Assembly: GCA_963840785.1 (NCBI GenBank)
Contig: CAWJAF010000004.1
Coordinates: forward strand, 372,001 to 436,000
DNA from: JALYOK01 sp963840785
GTDB lineage: Bacteria > Pseudomonadota > Gammaproteobacteria > Burkholderiales > JALYOK01
Reading direction: 5' to 3'
Length of the DNA stretch: 64,000 nt
In this document: positions 26,972 to 37,759 of the stretch, piece by piece
How positions within the stretch are numbered: position 1 is the first letter of the stretch
Layout of the letters: every line of letters begins with the position of its first letter
Notes under the pieces: model-generated
Seen by the model: the letters and a program-made list of their open reading frames with translations, nothing else
The model's database searches: none
What the model was told of the DNA's origin: nothing
Made by a program: the position numbers and the translations under genes

Positions 26972-28233
26972 TCAGACGCCCGCCACCTTGGGCTGATCGG
27001 CATAAATTAAAAGCGGCTGGGTATCGCCATTGATGGATCCTTCATCAATGACGACCTTGGAAACATTACTCATGGACGGTAAATCAAACATGATATCGAG
27101 CAGCGAATGTTCGATAATCGAACGCAATCCGCGCGCGCCCGTTTTGCGCGCCAAGCGCTTTTTTGGCGATCGCTTTGAGCGACAGGTTCGCGGAATTCTA
27201 GCTCGACGCCTTCCATCGCGAACAACTTATGGAACTGGCGAGTCAGCGCATTTTTCGGTTCGATCAGAATGCGGATCAACGCGTTTTCGTCCAACTCTTC
27301 CAGCGTTGCAACAACCGGCAAACGGCCGACGAATTCAGGAATTAAGCCAAACTTAATTAAATCTTCCGGCTCGCAATCGCGCAGCAACACGCCGATTTCT
27401 TTGCGATCGTCTTTGCTCGATACCGTCGCACCGAAACCAATGCCGCCGCGCTCCGAGCGATTGCGAATAATGCGCTCCAAACCACCGAACGCGCCGCCGC
27501 AAATAAACAAAATATTGGTGGTATCAACTTGGACGAACTCTTGGTTCGGATGCTTACGCCCACCTTGCGGCGGCACCGACGCGATCGTACCTTCGATCAA
27601 TTTCAGCAATGCTTGCTGCACGCCTTCGCCCGAGACGTCGCGGGTGATCGAAGGATTATCGGATTTGCGCGAAATCTTGTCGATCTCGTCGATGTAGACG
27701 ATTCCGCGCTGCGCTTTTTCAACATCGTAGTCGCATTTTTGCAACAGCTTCTGAATGATGTTTTCGACGTCTTCGCCGACATAACCCGCTTCGGTCAATG
27801 TCGTCGCATCGGCAATAACAAACGGCACGTTAAGCAAGCGCGCTAGGGTTTGCGCCAGCAGGGTTTTACCGGAACCAGTCGGGCCGATCAGCAAAATATT
27901 GCTTTTTGCGACCTCAACGTCCGATTGCTTTGGCGATTGCTTTAAGCGTTTGTAGTGATTGTAGACAGCGACCGACAGGATTTTTTTTGCCTGAACTTGA
28001 TCGATTACATATTGATTTAGGATTTCGCAAATTTCTTGTGGAACCGGCAAATCGGCCTTGGCGTTTTTGACTTCGGTGGTATGAACTTCTTCGCGAATAA
28101 TATCGTTGCACAACTCGATGCACTCATCGCAAATAAACACCGATGGACCGGCGATTAGCTTTTTTACTTCGTGCTGACTCTTGCCGCAGAAAGAGCAATA
28201 CAAGAGTTTTTCGCCGCCTACTTTTTCAGCCAT
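26972..28233 (-). CDS. clpX: ClpX ATPase subunit, two frameshifts near the C-terminus
   Basis: About 420 residues when repaired. The N-terminal C4 zinc domain is LLYCSFCGKSQHEVKKLIAG then FICDECIELC. Walker A is LLIGPTGSGKTLLAQTLARL, Walker B IVYIDEIDKI, sensor region ITRDVSGEGVQQALLKLIEG. It unfolds substrates and feeds them to ClpP. The last ~75 codons are in other frames. Extra bases near 27181-27186 and at 27152-27155 (CTT-G) must be removed to read LKAIAKKALARKTGARG and the normal C-terminus. It lies 40 bases downstream of clpP. Confidence 0.88.
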
Positions 28234-28273
28234 CGCCTTCGGTTCCTTTATTACTCGCGTTCGCTGCTAGGGC

Positions 28274-28905
28274 TTACGCCCAAGACTTCGTTCTGCTGCT
28301 CAATACGCGATCTATGATGCCATATTTTAAAGCATCTTCGGCGCTCATGAAATTATCCCGCTCGGTATCGCGCTCGATCGTTTCCAGCGACTGGCCAGTA
28401 TGGGTTGCCATGATGTTATTCAAGCGCTTGCGCAAATACAGAATTTCCTTGGCGTGGATCTCGATATCCGACGCTTGGCCTTGAAAACCGCCGGAAGGCT
28501 GATGAATCATCACGCGAGAATTCGGCAGACAAAACCGCTTACCCTTCGCGCCCAGCGCTTAACAAGAACGCGCCCATCGACGCCGCCATACCCGGTGCAG
28601 GTGGTCGACACATCCGGCTTGATGAATTGCATCGTATCGTAAATCGCCAAACCGGCGGAAACAGAACCGCCAGGCGAATTGATATAAAAGTTGATGTCTT
28701 TGTCCGGATTCTCCGATTCCAAAAACAACAATTGCGCGACGACTAAATTGGCGATCGAATCGTTCACCGGGCCGACCAGAAACACCACGCGCTCTTTCAG
28801 CAAACGCGAATAAATGTCATAGGCGCGCTCGCCCCGGCCGCTTTGCTCGATCACCATCGGGATCATGCCCAAGCCCTGCGGCTCGTAAATGTGACGTTCG
28901 CTCAT
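28274..28905 (-). CDS. clpP: ClpP protease subunit, two frameshifts
   Basis: About 209 residues when repaired. The start MSERHIYEPQGLGMIPMVIE is standard. The catalytic Ser lies in the disturbed segment: ICTG-MAASMGAFLLSAGAKGK is recovered only by removing one base in the GGG run at 28591-28594 and one in GGGC at 28551-28554. The catalytic His is in RVMIHQPSGGFQGQASDIE. The final part is intact to RVLSSR. It forms the tetradecameric serine protease with ClpX. Order tig-clpP-clpX-lon is the classic operon. Confidence 0.88.
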
Positions 28906-30210
28906 TTGCTGTTTCCCATAATGTCGTCAAAGGGGGTTGCCACATCTTCCGTTTTTGCCTGGCCCAACGCCCAGGCAACCACGTTATCTTCCATCACCAC
29001 GGCTTGCACTTCTTGCATCATTTCCGGCTGCTGGTAATACCAATCGACCATCGCGTCAGGCTGCTCATAACTCTTTGAATGCTCCTGAATCACTGCACGT
29101 ATTTGCTCGGGCTTTGCTTCGAACTTGTTTTGCTTAACGACTTCCGCAATGATCAGCCCCAATGTCGCACGGCGTTTCGCGGCATCGTTAAATAATTCTA
29201 ACGGCAACGCCAAATCTTTGGTCATCATGCCGCGCGACTGAAAATCCTGCATGGCATTTTGTTGCAAACGCTGTGCTTCCATTTCGATCAAGCTATGCGG
29301 CACTTCCAGTTTTGAACTTTCAAGCAAGCGCCTGCATCACCGATTCTTTCACTTTGCCTTGCATGCGACGCTTCAGTTCGCGATCGAGATTAGCTTTCAC
29401 GTCGGCACGCAAATCTTCCAGCTTCCGCCCTTGATGCCCAGCGCCTTGACGAATTCTTCGTCGAGTGCCGGCAAATGCGGCTCGCTGACTTTGTTTAACT
29501 TCACCGTAAAGGTAACGGTTTTTCCGGCGACTTGTGTGCCGTGATAGTCGGTCGGGAAACGCGATATCGAAACCTTTGCTATCGCCGGCCTTAAGGCCGA
29601 CCATATTTGCCTCGAAATCCGCCATCAACCGGCCTTCACCGAGCACCACTAACGCGCCCTTCGCGTGTCCACCGTCAAACGGCTTGCCCTCAAGTATGCC
29701 GTCATAGTCGATATCGCATTGATCGCCGTTTTGCGCGGCGCGCGCGACTTCATGAAAATGCACGCGCTGTTTGCGCAGCACCTCGATGGTTTTGTCGATT
29801 TGCGCGTCGTCGATGGTTGCGATCGGGCGCTTGATCGTTTTGTCCGTCAACGTACCCACCGCCACTTCGGGATAAACTTCGTAAACCGCGGTGAACTCGA
29901 AATTGTCTTCGGTCACGCCGTCCACTTTCGGCTCAAAGCGCGGATAACCGGCGATGCGAATATTTTGCTCTTTTATTTTTTCCGAAAACGAACGCTGCAA
30001 CGAATCGGACATAACCTCCTGTCGAACCTGGCTGCCATATTGCTGGGCAACAATTTTCATCGGCACTTTGCCGGGACGAAAACCATGAAACTTCGCGGTG
30101 CGCGCGATTTCCCTTAACTTCGTGCCGACTTGAGCTTCGATCGCGGCGGTCGGGAAAGAAAAATCGAGCTTACGTTCTAACGGACGTTCTTGCTGCACTT
30201 CTGCTTGCAT
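28902..30210 (-). CDS. tig: Trigger factor, three indels
   Basis: About 435 residues when repaired. The ribosome-binding domain holds the signature FHGFRPGKVPMKIVAQQYG. The FKBP-type PPIase domain starts near VARAAQNGDQCDIDYDGILE and contains FDGGHAKGALVVLGEGRLM. The C-terminal chaperone arms include EEFVKALGIKGGKLEDLRAD. It is the first chaperone to meet nascent chains. Indels: an extra base in CCCGACCGAC at 29547-29556, a missing base at about 29420-29428, and an extra base at CTT-G, 29325-29328. It overlaps clpP by 4 bases at its end. Confidence 0.88.
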
Positions 30211-30233
30211 TTATTTTTCCTAAAAATACTCTC

Positions 30234-30318
30234 TGGTGCGAATGGAGGGACTCGAACCCACACACCTTACGGCGCTGGAACCTAAATCCAGTGCGTCTAC
30301 CAATTCCGCCACATTCGC
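30234..30318 (-). tRNA. tRNA-Leu(UAG)
   Basis: 85 bases, 5' GCGAATGTGGCGGAATTGG, anticodon loop ATTTAGG (UAG), long variable arm, T-arm GGTTCGAGTCC, encoded CCA. It is immediately upstream of tig, on the same strand. Confidence 0.95.
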
Positions 30319-30555
30319 GTCTCAAAATCCGATGGCATTTTGTGGAAACTCAACGAGCCCTCAATCGAATTGCCATCCCTTCTCATGCCATCAGTTTAAT
30401 ATATTGGCCATCATCTGTCATTGTTCGGGCCTAGACTGAATCCAAAAAGTTTGTACTTAATTCGTTGAGCCAATTAGTAAATCAGCCCGAGAAGACTTTA
30501 CAAAATTGAACACCCAACCGCCATCGAACCTCATGATAATCTGCCGATCAGCTCA

Positions 30556-31305
30556 ATGACTTTCACCCACTCCGCCGAACTATTACAGGATCGTGTTCTT
30601 TTGATTACCGGCGCCGGGCAAGGGTTAGGGCAGGCGCTCGCGCTCGCTGCAGCGGCCCATAGGCGCGACGATCATCTTCATGGCCGCAACAGCAAAAAAC
30701 TGGAAAAAACATACGACGCCATTGTCGCGTCGAATGGCACAACGCCGGCAATCGCGCCGCTCGATTTCGCAAACGCGAGCGATCAAGATTTCGAGCAACT
30801 CGCGCAAATGATTCGGCCATGAATTCGGGCGCTTGATGGAATCGTCCATTGCGCCGCAAAACTTAAACAACTACAACCGCTCGCCAACGAAAAATTGGAC
30901 GATTGGCTCAATGTTGTTGCGCGTCAATTTAGCGGCACCATTCGCGCTAACACGAGCGTGCTTACCGATGCTTAAGCGCAGCGAGAATGGATCGGTCATA
31001 TTCGTTTCCGAAAGCCACGGCATTACACCCAGCAGCATATTGGGGCGGGTTTCGCAGTCAGCAAATTCGCGCTGCAGGGCTTGCTTCAGATTTGGCACGA
31101 TGAGCTTCGAGCGCAGAAAAGTTGCGAATGAACATCGTCGTCCCCGGCCCTATCCAGTCCCCGCAACGCACACTCACCCACCCAGGCGAAGATAAATCGG
31201 CTTTACGCCCGGTGGAAGTCCTATTGCCTGCATTTATATACTTGCTCGCAGAATGCAAGTAAATCCATTTCCGGACAAGTCATCGAACTCGCACAACAGA
31301 GCTAA
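30556..31305 (+). pseudogene. SDR-family oxidoreductase (YciK-like), many frameshifts
   Basis: Read across frames, the segment gives one short-chain dehydrogenase: LLQDRVLLITGAGQGLGQAL (NAD(P)-binding TGxxxGxG), GRNSKKLEKTYDAI, then the catalytic Ser in VIFVSESHGI and a Y-W-G-G-F-A-V-S-K segment (catalytic Y and K), and a tail HDELERAEKLRMNIVVPGPIQS ending ISGQVIELAQQS. I count about ten indels in 750 bases, both insertions and deletions, the highest density in the window. That could be a decaying gene or the worst patch of consensus error. The 240 bases before it (30320-30555) contain no gene. Confidence 0.6.
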
Positions 31306-31395
31306 GCCCCATTTTCATTTTCGCTCGGGGCTTCTCCCGGAGCGGCCGGCCCAGGATTACCGCCGGGTTGTTCAATAATTTGCTGGGTTTCCGCC

Positions 31396-31896
31396 TCAAT
31401 GCGCTCGCATTCTCATCCTGCTGAATTTCATTGCTCGGCGATTGCTCGGGGGCGGCTCGCCGTCGATGCCGCGCGTGATCGGTTGACGCTGATTCTCCTG
31501 GGGTGGCACGTAACGTGACGGCGGGGCCTGCTCCGCACCGGGGGCAGGGATTGCATCCTCGGTCATCGTCCCTGCAGCCGAAAGATCGTCGCGGGGAATT
31601 GCCGACAATTCAGCTGCACCGGGTGGCGGCATGGGGGAAGTTGTCGCGTTGTCGGCTTGGGGGAACGACGTGACGTTGCCCGGCTGCGGCGCCGATGACC
31701 GGGCTCGCTCCTGGGCAACCGGTGCAGGCATTTGCCCCGTTCCTGGTACAGCGGAAGTAGCAGGCGCGCGTTGCGGCGGCGCGCCGTCGAAACTAGGTCG
31801 AACCGAAAATACGTCGAGCAAATAAAAAATCCCAGCCAGTCCGGCGATCACGCCGACCGGCAATAATTTTCCGATCAAGCCGAATAGATCATTCAT
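31396..31896 (-). CDS. Proline-rich single-pass membrane protein, likely frameshifted near the end
   Basis: 166 residues as read. One N-terminal hydrophobic segment (LLPVGVIAGLAGIFYLLDVF) is followed by ~140 residues rich in Pro, Ala, Gln and Glu (RYVPPQENQRQPITRG and similar), probably a periplasmic linker. Alternate frames at the 3' end give EQSPSNEIQQDEN and later EAETQQIIEQPGGNPGPAAP, suggesting the true protein runs to about 31304 with one or two missing bases (C-run near 31447). I recognise no family. It lies upstream of, and in the same direction as, the SDR stop region. Confidence 0.4.
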   Translation of the reverse strand: MNDLFGLIGKLLPVGVIAGLAGIFYLLDVFSVRPSFDGAPPQRAPATSAVPGTGQMPAPVAQERARSSAPQPGNVTSFPQADNATTSPMPPPGAAELSAIPRDDLSAAGTMTEDAIPAPGAEQAPPSRYVPPQENQRQPITRGIDGEPPPSNRRAMKFSRMRMRAH

Positions 31897-31998
31897 CGTA
31901 TTGCGGAAATACCGTTCAAGCCAGGAGCCGCTCTGCGCTTGCCTCGTGGCAATGCATGGCTGAGAGCCAGTATCCGCGCGGCTTCTGCGAGCATCACT

Positions 31999-32383
31999 TC
32001 ACGCGCCCTGAATCAATTTAAGTGTCGCGATACCGGCGAACGTCGCGATTAACGATCCGAATAAATGAATCGCCGAATGCGCGAACGCCCAACCATATTC
32101 ACCGCGACCTAACAGCCCCACCGCTTCGGCAGAAAAAGTCGAGAACGTCGTTAGCGCGCCAAGAAATCCCGTCACGCAAAATAAACTTAATTCTGACGAA
32201 AAGCCGCTTCGCGTCGAAAAATATTGCACGGCGATGCCGATTAAATAACCGCCCGACAAGATTCGCAATCAATGTTCCGGCAGGCAAATTCGGCGTCGAT
32301 GCGTTAAACCAATTTCCCAACCACCAACGCAGCCACGCGCCGAGCGATGCACCGATGCCGACCGCGACAAATCCTTGCAACAT
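31999..32383 (-). CDS. crcB: Fluoride channel CrcB, one frameshift
   Basis: About 128 residues with four transmembrane segments when repaired: MLQGFVAVGIGASLGAWLRW, NLPAGTLIANLSGGYLIGI, then LFCVTGFLGALTTFSTFSAE (the Fluc pore and crossover motif), and IHLFGSLIATFAGIATL. It exports fluoride as an antiparallel dimer. The shift is at 32257-32260, read as AAT CTT G TCG GGC (I-A-N-L-S-G-G). I saw no fluoride riboswitch in the short upstream gap. Confidence 0.85.
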
Positions 32384-32386
32384 CGA

Positions 32387-32821
32387 TTAATTCAGCCCGA
32401 TCAACGCGCGCACTTCGGCGGGCAGCGGCGTCGATTTGATGCGCTGATAATCGATCCAGACGATGGTCGAATCGCCATCGGCGAATAGGGTCGACGGCTC
32501 ATCGGCATCGACAATTTCTTGATACATCGGAATGCTGGTGCGACCCGGCGCTTTGCCGTAGGTACGAATTTCCACCGTCGCAGGATAGACAATCGGAATG
32601 CGAAAATTACATGCGGCAGCAACTAACATCGGCCCATGGCCAACATTTCCTGACGGTGCGCCGATGGTTTCAAACCACGAAATCCGCGCCTGCTCAAGAT
32701 AACGGAAATAATTGGCGTTATTTACATGGCCGAAAATATCCATGTCGCCCCAACGCACTTGCAATTGGATGGTGTGCAGCAACTTCTTCGCCACGTCCGG
32801 CGGCGCTTGTTTCTTTGGCAT
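32387..32821 (-). CDS. 4-hydroxybenzoyl-CoA thioesterase-family acyl-CoA thioesterase
   Basis: 144 residues from ATG 32821 (in-frame ATG 32851 is possible). The hot-dog motif VRWGDMDIFGHVNNANYFRY (Asp and His near residues 27-35) followed by EQARISWFETIG is the 4HBT/YbgC pattern. It hydrolyses short- or medium-chain acyl-CoA. It ends 4 bases before crcB begins, so the two are likely co-transcribed, and it is divergent from the ETF-QO gene. Confidence 0.85.
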   Translation of the reverse strand: MPKKQAPPDVAKKLLHTIQLQVRWGDMDIFGHVNNANYFRYLEQARISWFETIGAPSGNVGHGPMLVAAACNFRIPIVYPATVEIRTYGKAPGRTSIPMYQEIVDADEPSTLFADGDSTIVWIDYQRIKSTPLPAEVRALIGLN

Positions 32822-32895
32822 AGCGAGAACTTTAACGTTTACAGCTTGCATTATAATCGCTTGTCATATTGGAAGCCTTACTACAGGAGCATAAA

Positions 32896-34544
32896 TTGGC
32901 CGAACGCGAATCGATGGAATTTGACGTAGTGATCGTCGGGGCCGGTCCGGCGGGTTTGGCTGCGGCGATTCGCCTAAAACAACTCGCGCTAGAACAATCG
33001 CGTGACGTCAGCGTTTGCATCGTTGAAAAAGGTTCCGAAGTCGGCGCTCATATTCTCTCGGGCGCAGTGATGGATCCGCGTGCTATGAATGAACTCTTCC
33101 CCGATTGGAAACAAAAAGGCGCGCCACTCAACACACCCGTTTCCGAAGACCAATTCTTATTCTTGTCGGAAACCGGTGCGCGCAAAGTGCCGACCTGGCT
33201 ACTGCCGAAATGCTTTCACAATGACGGCAACTACGTCATCAGCTTAGCCAATGTGTGTCGCTGGCTCGGGCAACAAGCCGAAACGCTCGGCGTCGATATT
33301 TATCCTGGATTTACCGCGGCGGAAGTGCTGTATCACGATGATGGCCGCGTTAAAGGCATCGCGACGGGGAACATGGGAATCGGCAAAGACGGCCAGCCCG
33401 GCGACAACTATCAACAAGGGATGGAACTTCACGCAAAATACACCTTCTTCGCCGAGGGTTGTCGCGGTCATTTAGGAAAACAACTCGAACAAAAATTTAA
33501 TCTGCGCGCCGGAAAAGATCCGCAGGTATACGGCATCGGTTTGAAAGAATTGTGGGACATCAAACCGGACATGCATCAGCCGGGACTGGTGATTCATTCC
33601 GGCGGCTGGCCGCTGGATAATTCCACGTACGGTGGATCGTTTTTTTATCACTTGGAAAATAATCAAGTCGCGGTCGGTTTCGTCGTCGGATTGGCCTATA
33701 CCAATCCCTACCTAAGTCCGTTCGAAGAATTTCAGCGCTACAAAACCCATCCGCATATTCGCAAATTTTTCGAAGGCGGCAAACGCGTCGCCTATGGCGC
33801 GCGCGCGATCACGGCGGGCGGATTGCAGTCGTTGCCCAAGCTGACTTTCCCCGGCGGCTGCTTGATCGGGGACGACGCGGGATTCTTAAATGTCTCGCGC
33901 ATCAAGGGCAGCCACGCAGCGATGAAGTCCGGCATGCTCGCAGCTGAAGCAGCGTTCGCCGCACTCGGCGAAACAACATCGAGCCGGCGGAATTAACGCA
34001 ACTATCCAACGTCATTCGAAGCAAGTTGGCTGCACGAAGAATTGCATCGCGCGCGCAACTTCAAACCGTGGATGAGCAAGCACCTGTATATCGGCAGCCC
34101 GATGGTGTGGATCGATCAAATCTTTATTCGGCGGCAAAGCGCCGTGGACGTTACATCATGCCCACGCCGATCACGAAACGCTGGTCAACAAATCTGCTGC
34201 GCAGCCGATCGCTTACCCGAAACCCGATGGCGTGCTCAGCTTCGATCGTTTGTCGTCAGTGTTCGTCTCCAACACCAATCACGAAGAAAATCAGCCTGCG
34301 CATTTAACGCTAAAAAATACTAGTCGTGCCGGTGAATACAAATCTAGCGTAATACGATGGCCCCGAGCAACGCTATTGCCCCGCGGGCGTCTACGAATTC
34401 GTCGAAGGCGATGGCGGCAAGCGCCTGCAGATCAATGCGCAAAATTGCGTACACTGCAAAACCTGCGACATCAAAGACCCAACGCAAAACATCGTCTGGG
34501 TCACGCCCGAAGGCGGCGGCGGACCTAACTACCCGAACATGTGA
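32896..34544 (+). CDS. Electron transfer flavoprotein-ubiquinone oxidoreductase, frameshifted
   Basis: About 549 residues when repaired. FAD motif is DVVIVGAGPAGLAAAIRLKQ. Ubiquinone/membrane region follows around GGLQSLPKLTFPGGCLIGDD. The C-terminal 4Fe-4S domain has CPAGVYEF, then NCVHCKTCDIKDP and ends TPEGGGGPNYPNM. It passes electrons from acyl-CoA dehydrogenases via ETF to ubiquinone at the inner membrane. TTG 32896 has CAGGAG 7 bases upstream. It is intact to ~33970, then shows a deletion near 33971, insertions near 34012, 34131 and 34329, and an in-frame TAA at 34350-34352 within L-A-*-Y-D-G-P-E. Confidence 0.85.
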
Positions 34545-34552
34545 TGCTGTCG

Positions 34553-34570
34553 TTCCCGCGAAGGCGGGAA
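34553..34570. terminator. Hairpin after ETF-QO
   Basis: TTCCCGC / GCGGGAA with a GAAG loop. The same element recurs inverted at 37598-37614 after yceI. Confidence 0.45.
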
Positions 34571-34703
34571 TCCATTTAGCATCACGAAAAAGCAATGACA
34601 CAATCATCACAACGGTATTTCCGAACCGAAGCAACACGCGCATAATAGTAAAAACAAGCGTGACAAATACGTCGCAGGCTGAATCAAGTTAGGGGACAGA
34701 TTC

Positions 34704-35134
34704 ATGAAAAGCGTTAAGCAATTGTTGGCCAATAAGCCGAACCTATTGTGGTTCATCCCGCCAGAACGCGACCACTTTCGACGGCATCAAAATGCTCGCG
34801 GAAAAAAGTGTCGGCGCACTTGCCGGTGATGAAGGATGGAAAACTGGTCGGCATGTTTTCCGAGCGCGACTACGCGCGCAAAGTCGCGCTCAAAGGCAAA
34901 TCCTCCCTCGATACGCCGGTCAGCGAAGTGATGTCAACGGAAGTCGTGTGCGTAAAGCTCGATCAAACCAACGAAGATTGCATGGCGCTGATGACCGACA
35001 AACGCATTCGCCATTTACCCGTGATCGATAACGGCCAAGTCGTCGGCGTCATCTCCATCGGCGACTTGGTGAAAGATATTATTTCCGAGCAGAAATTCGT
35101 CATCGAGCAACTTGAACACTACATCATGGGTTAG
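34704..35134 (+). CDS. CBS-domain pair protein, two frameshifts near the start
   Basis: About 143 residues when repaired. The start MKSVKQLLANKPNLLWFIPP is followed by two CBS domains: KMLAEKSVGALPVMKDGKLV-GMFSERDYARKV and the second VMSTEVVCVKLDQTNEDCMA then IRHLPVIDNGQVVGVISIGD. CBS pairs bind adenosyl ligands (AMP, ATP, SAM) and act as energy sensors; this stand-alone type is usually associated with stress response. AGGGGAC precedes ATG 34704. Shifts: near 34762-34765 (CCA-G) and 34819-34822 (CTT-G). The effector target is unknown. Confidence 0.8.
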
Positions 35135-35264
35135 TCGGATGCCTTCGCCACGATCCGCATGGTTGCTGCCTCCTGGCGATGCCATGCTGAAGAAGCGCGC
35201 GGGTATTGCCGTTTCGGGCAATCGAGTTGCCTAAAATCATCGCAGTAGGAATTCCAAAATTTTT

Positions 35265-36948
35265 GCCTCACGCTTTAATCCTCGACTTACCGAACATCTC
35301 AAAACCTACGACGCAACTAAATTTTCCGCCGATTTCGCAGCCGGGGTAACGGTTGGCAATCGTCGCGCTGCCTCTGGCAATGGCTTTTGCCATCGCTTCC
35401 GGCCTCAAACCAGAGGCCGGAATTTTCACAGCTATTGTTGCGGGATTTCTCATCTCAGCCCTAGGCGGATCGTCGGTGCAAATCGGCGGGCCTGCTGGTG
35501 CCTTTATCGTCGTTGTTTACGGAATTGTTGCGCGCTACGGCGTTGCAAATTTAATGCTGGCGACGATGTTCGCCGGAATACTGCTGCTCGCAATGGGATT
35601 TTTTCGACTCGGTAATTTAGTCCGCCTGGTACCCGTCTCAATCGTGATCGGCTTTACCAACGGCATCGCCGTATTGATTGCACTTTCGCAAGTCAAAGAA
35701 TTCTTCGGCTTGCAGATTGCGAGCATGCCGGCAGATTTTTTTCACAAAGTCAAAGCGATTTTCTTAAGCGCCTCCACGATTCACCTACCCACCCTCACGT
35801 TGAGCCTGATCTCGCTTGCGATCATTATTTTTTGGCCGAAAACCTACGCCGCGACCGATTCTCGCGCCTACCGTTTAGTTTCGCGGCTACCCGGCACCAT
35901 TATTGTATTGGCCGTTTCCACAGCGTTGGTCGCACAGTTCGACTTAGACGTCGAAACGATCGGCTCCCGGTTCGGCGCGATTCCGCAAACATTGCCGGCG
36001 TTTGCCTTCCCAGAATTTTCTTGGCAGCAGGTTCAATATTTATTCGCGCCAGCCTTGACGATCGCCTTGCTTGGCGCAATCGAATCCTTGCTCTGCGCGC
36101 GGGTTGCCGACTCCATGACAGAGGAACGGCACGATCCGAATCAAGAGCTCATGGCACAAGGCATCGCTAATTTTGTTGCGCCGTTGTTTGGCGGGTTCTG
36201 CGCGACCGGAACCATTGCGCGCACCGTCACCAACATTCGCGCCGGCGCAAAAACACCGGTCGCAGGAATCATTCACGCGCTCGTGCTATTAGTCATCATC
36301 CTTGTTGCCGCACCACTCGCGCAGCACATTCCCTTAGCGGCATTGGCTGCGATCTTGATGTTTGTCGCCTACAACATGGGCGAGTGGCATGAGTTTTTAC
36401 GTCTGAGAAATTTTTCGAATAATTATCGAACGATTTTACTCACCACTTTCTTCCTCACCGTCGCTATCGACCTCACCGTCGCAGTTGAAGTCGGATTGGT
36501 CATGGCATGCTTATTTTTTATCGCCCGCGTATCAAGCCTTACCCGCGTCGAACGCGTGGGGCCGGAAGAAGCAAATCGAATGGGCTTTGACAGCTCGAAC
36601 GTGGAAGTTTTTCGACTTTCGGGATCATTATTCTTCGGTGCGGTAAGCAAAATGGAAGCACTGCTCGACCCACAACGAGATGTAAAAAAATGGACCGTCC
36701 TGGAAATGTCTCGAATTCTGAATATCGATACGACAGGTCTTGATGCGATCGAAAATCTATACGTCATGTTGGCTAAGCGCAACTCAACTTTACTTCTGGC
36801 CGGCGCCCCGGAACAACCGCTTTCTCTGATTAAGCGTTCAGGCCTTGCAACGAAAATTGGAATGGAAAATATAGTCGAGGACGTTCAACAAGCCTATCTA
36901 CGAATTGACGAGATCAGCGCAACGCCGCCAAAACGTGATGCACAATGA
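35265..36948 (+). CDS. SulP-family anion transporter with STAS domain, frameshift near the start
   Basis: About 560 residues. The conserved SulP start RFNPRLTEHLKTYDATKFSA-DFAAGVTV lies in one frame and continues AIVALPLAMAFAIASGLKPE in another. The extra base is at GTT-G, 35352-35355. About twelve transmembrane segments follow, with GGSSVQIGGPAGAFIVVVYG. A cytoplasmic STAS domain forms the last ~110 residues (VEVFRLSGSLFFGAVSKMEA). The transported anion (sulfate, bicarbonate or other) is not predictable. No ATG precedes the conserved region in frame, so the true start is unclear, somewhere in 35235-35265. Confidence 0.8.
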
Positions 36949-37010
36949 TAGCGAACCGCACCAAATCGCGCCTTGAAATTTTCTTTCGTCGTAAATCTTA
37001 GGAGAGTCAA

Positions 37011-37577
37011 TTGAAGAAAATTATACATAATGCATTGTGTTTATTAAGTATTTTATCTATGGCACTCGTGGTGCTAGCTGCCACAAAGCCAACGCTGATC
37101 AATGAAAAATCAAAAATCGAATTCGTCGGCAGCAAACCCAGCGCCTCGCACAAGGGCGGCTTTAAAAAATTCGATGTCGACGGTAACATCGACTGGGATG
37201 ATCTTTCAAAGAGCAGCCTAAAAATCGAAATCGATGCATCGAGTATCTGGTCAGACGACGGCGGCCTCACCAGCCATTTGAAGAATCGCGATTTCTTTGC
37301 TGTCGACAAATTTCCCAAGATTGAATTCGAAGCGACCAACGTCCAAATCATCAAGGATGGTGAAGCGATGGTCAACGGAAAGCTGACGCTGCTCGATCAG
37401 ATAGTTGAGATGTCGATTCCTTGCAAATTTGCCGTGACAAAAGAAAGTCTAGTCGTTTCCGCTAAATTCGCAATCGATCGCACGAAATGGGGCATGAACT
37501 ATGGCCAAGGTCGGGTGAATAATGAGGTCGACATTTCAGTAACGCTAGTGTTCGCCACACAGCCCAGATCCGCATAG
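37011..37577 (+). CDS. YceI-family periplasmic lipid-binding protein
   Basis: 188 residues. Signal peptide HNALCLLSILSMALVVLAA, then the lipocalin-like YceI domain: KSKIEFVGSKPSASHKGGFK, SGIW-type strand IDASSIWSDDGGLTSHLKNR-DFFAVDKFPKIEFEATNV. It ends AIDRTKWGMNYGQGRVNNEV. The family binds polyisoprenoids in the periplasm. TTG 37011 has a strong AGGAGAG 5 bases upstream. Its 3' ~100 bases are duplicated at 38481-38582, with a toxin-antitoxin pair in between. Confidence 0.88.
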   Translation: MKKIIHNALCLLSILSMALVVLAATKPTLINEKSKIEFVGSKPSASHKGGFKKFDVDGNIDWDDLSKSSLKIEIDASSIWSDDGGLTSHLKNRDFFAVDKFPKIEFEATNVQIIKDGEAMVNGKLTLLDQIVEMSIPCKFAVTKESLVVSAKFAIDRTKWGMNYGQGRVNNEVDISVTLVFATQPRSA

Positions 37578-37597
37578 ACACTCTCACCCATTGTCTT

Positions 37598-37614
37598 TCC
37601 CGCCTTCGCGGGAA
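37598..37614. terminator. Hairpin after yceI
   Basis: TTCCCGC / GCGGGAA stem with CTT loop; same element as at 34553. Confidence 0.4.
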
Positions 37615-37737
37615 TGAAGGATTGAAAAGTCGCCGGTTGACGCAGGAGTACCCGTTGCCTGCGGTTGCGAATTCATGGAAAGACAAAAAATCGTTATTGC
37701 CGACCGATTCGGTCACTCTACTAAATGTTGCCTTATA

Positions 37738-37753
37738 GTAACTAATATGTTAC
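37738..37753. promoter_or_regulatory. Palindromic operator candidate of the HigBA-like pair
   Basis: GTAAC-TAATAT-GTTAC lies 7 bases before the toxin ATG. A short inverted repeat at this spot fits autorepression by the HTH antitoxin. Confidence 0.45.
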
Positions 37754-37759
37754 CATTTA

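Noticed and set aside
31999..32400. Fluoride riboswitch before crcB
   Set aside because: The upstream thioesterase gene leaves no room for a leader and I saw no matching conserved loop.
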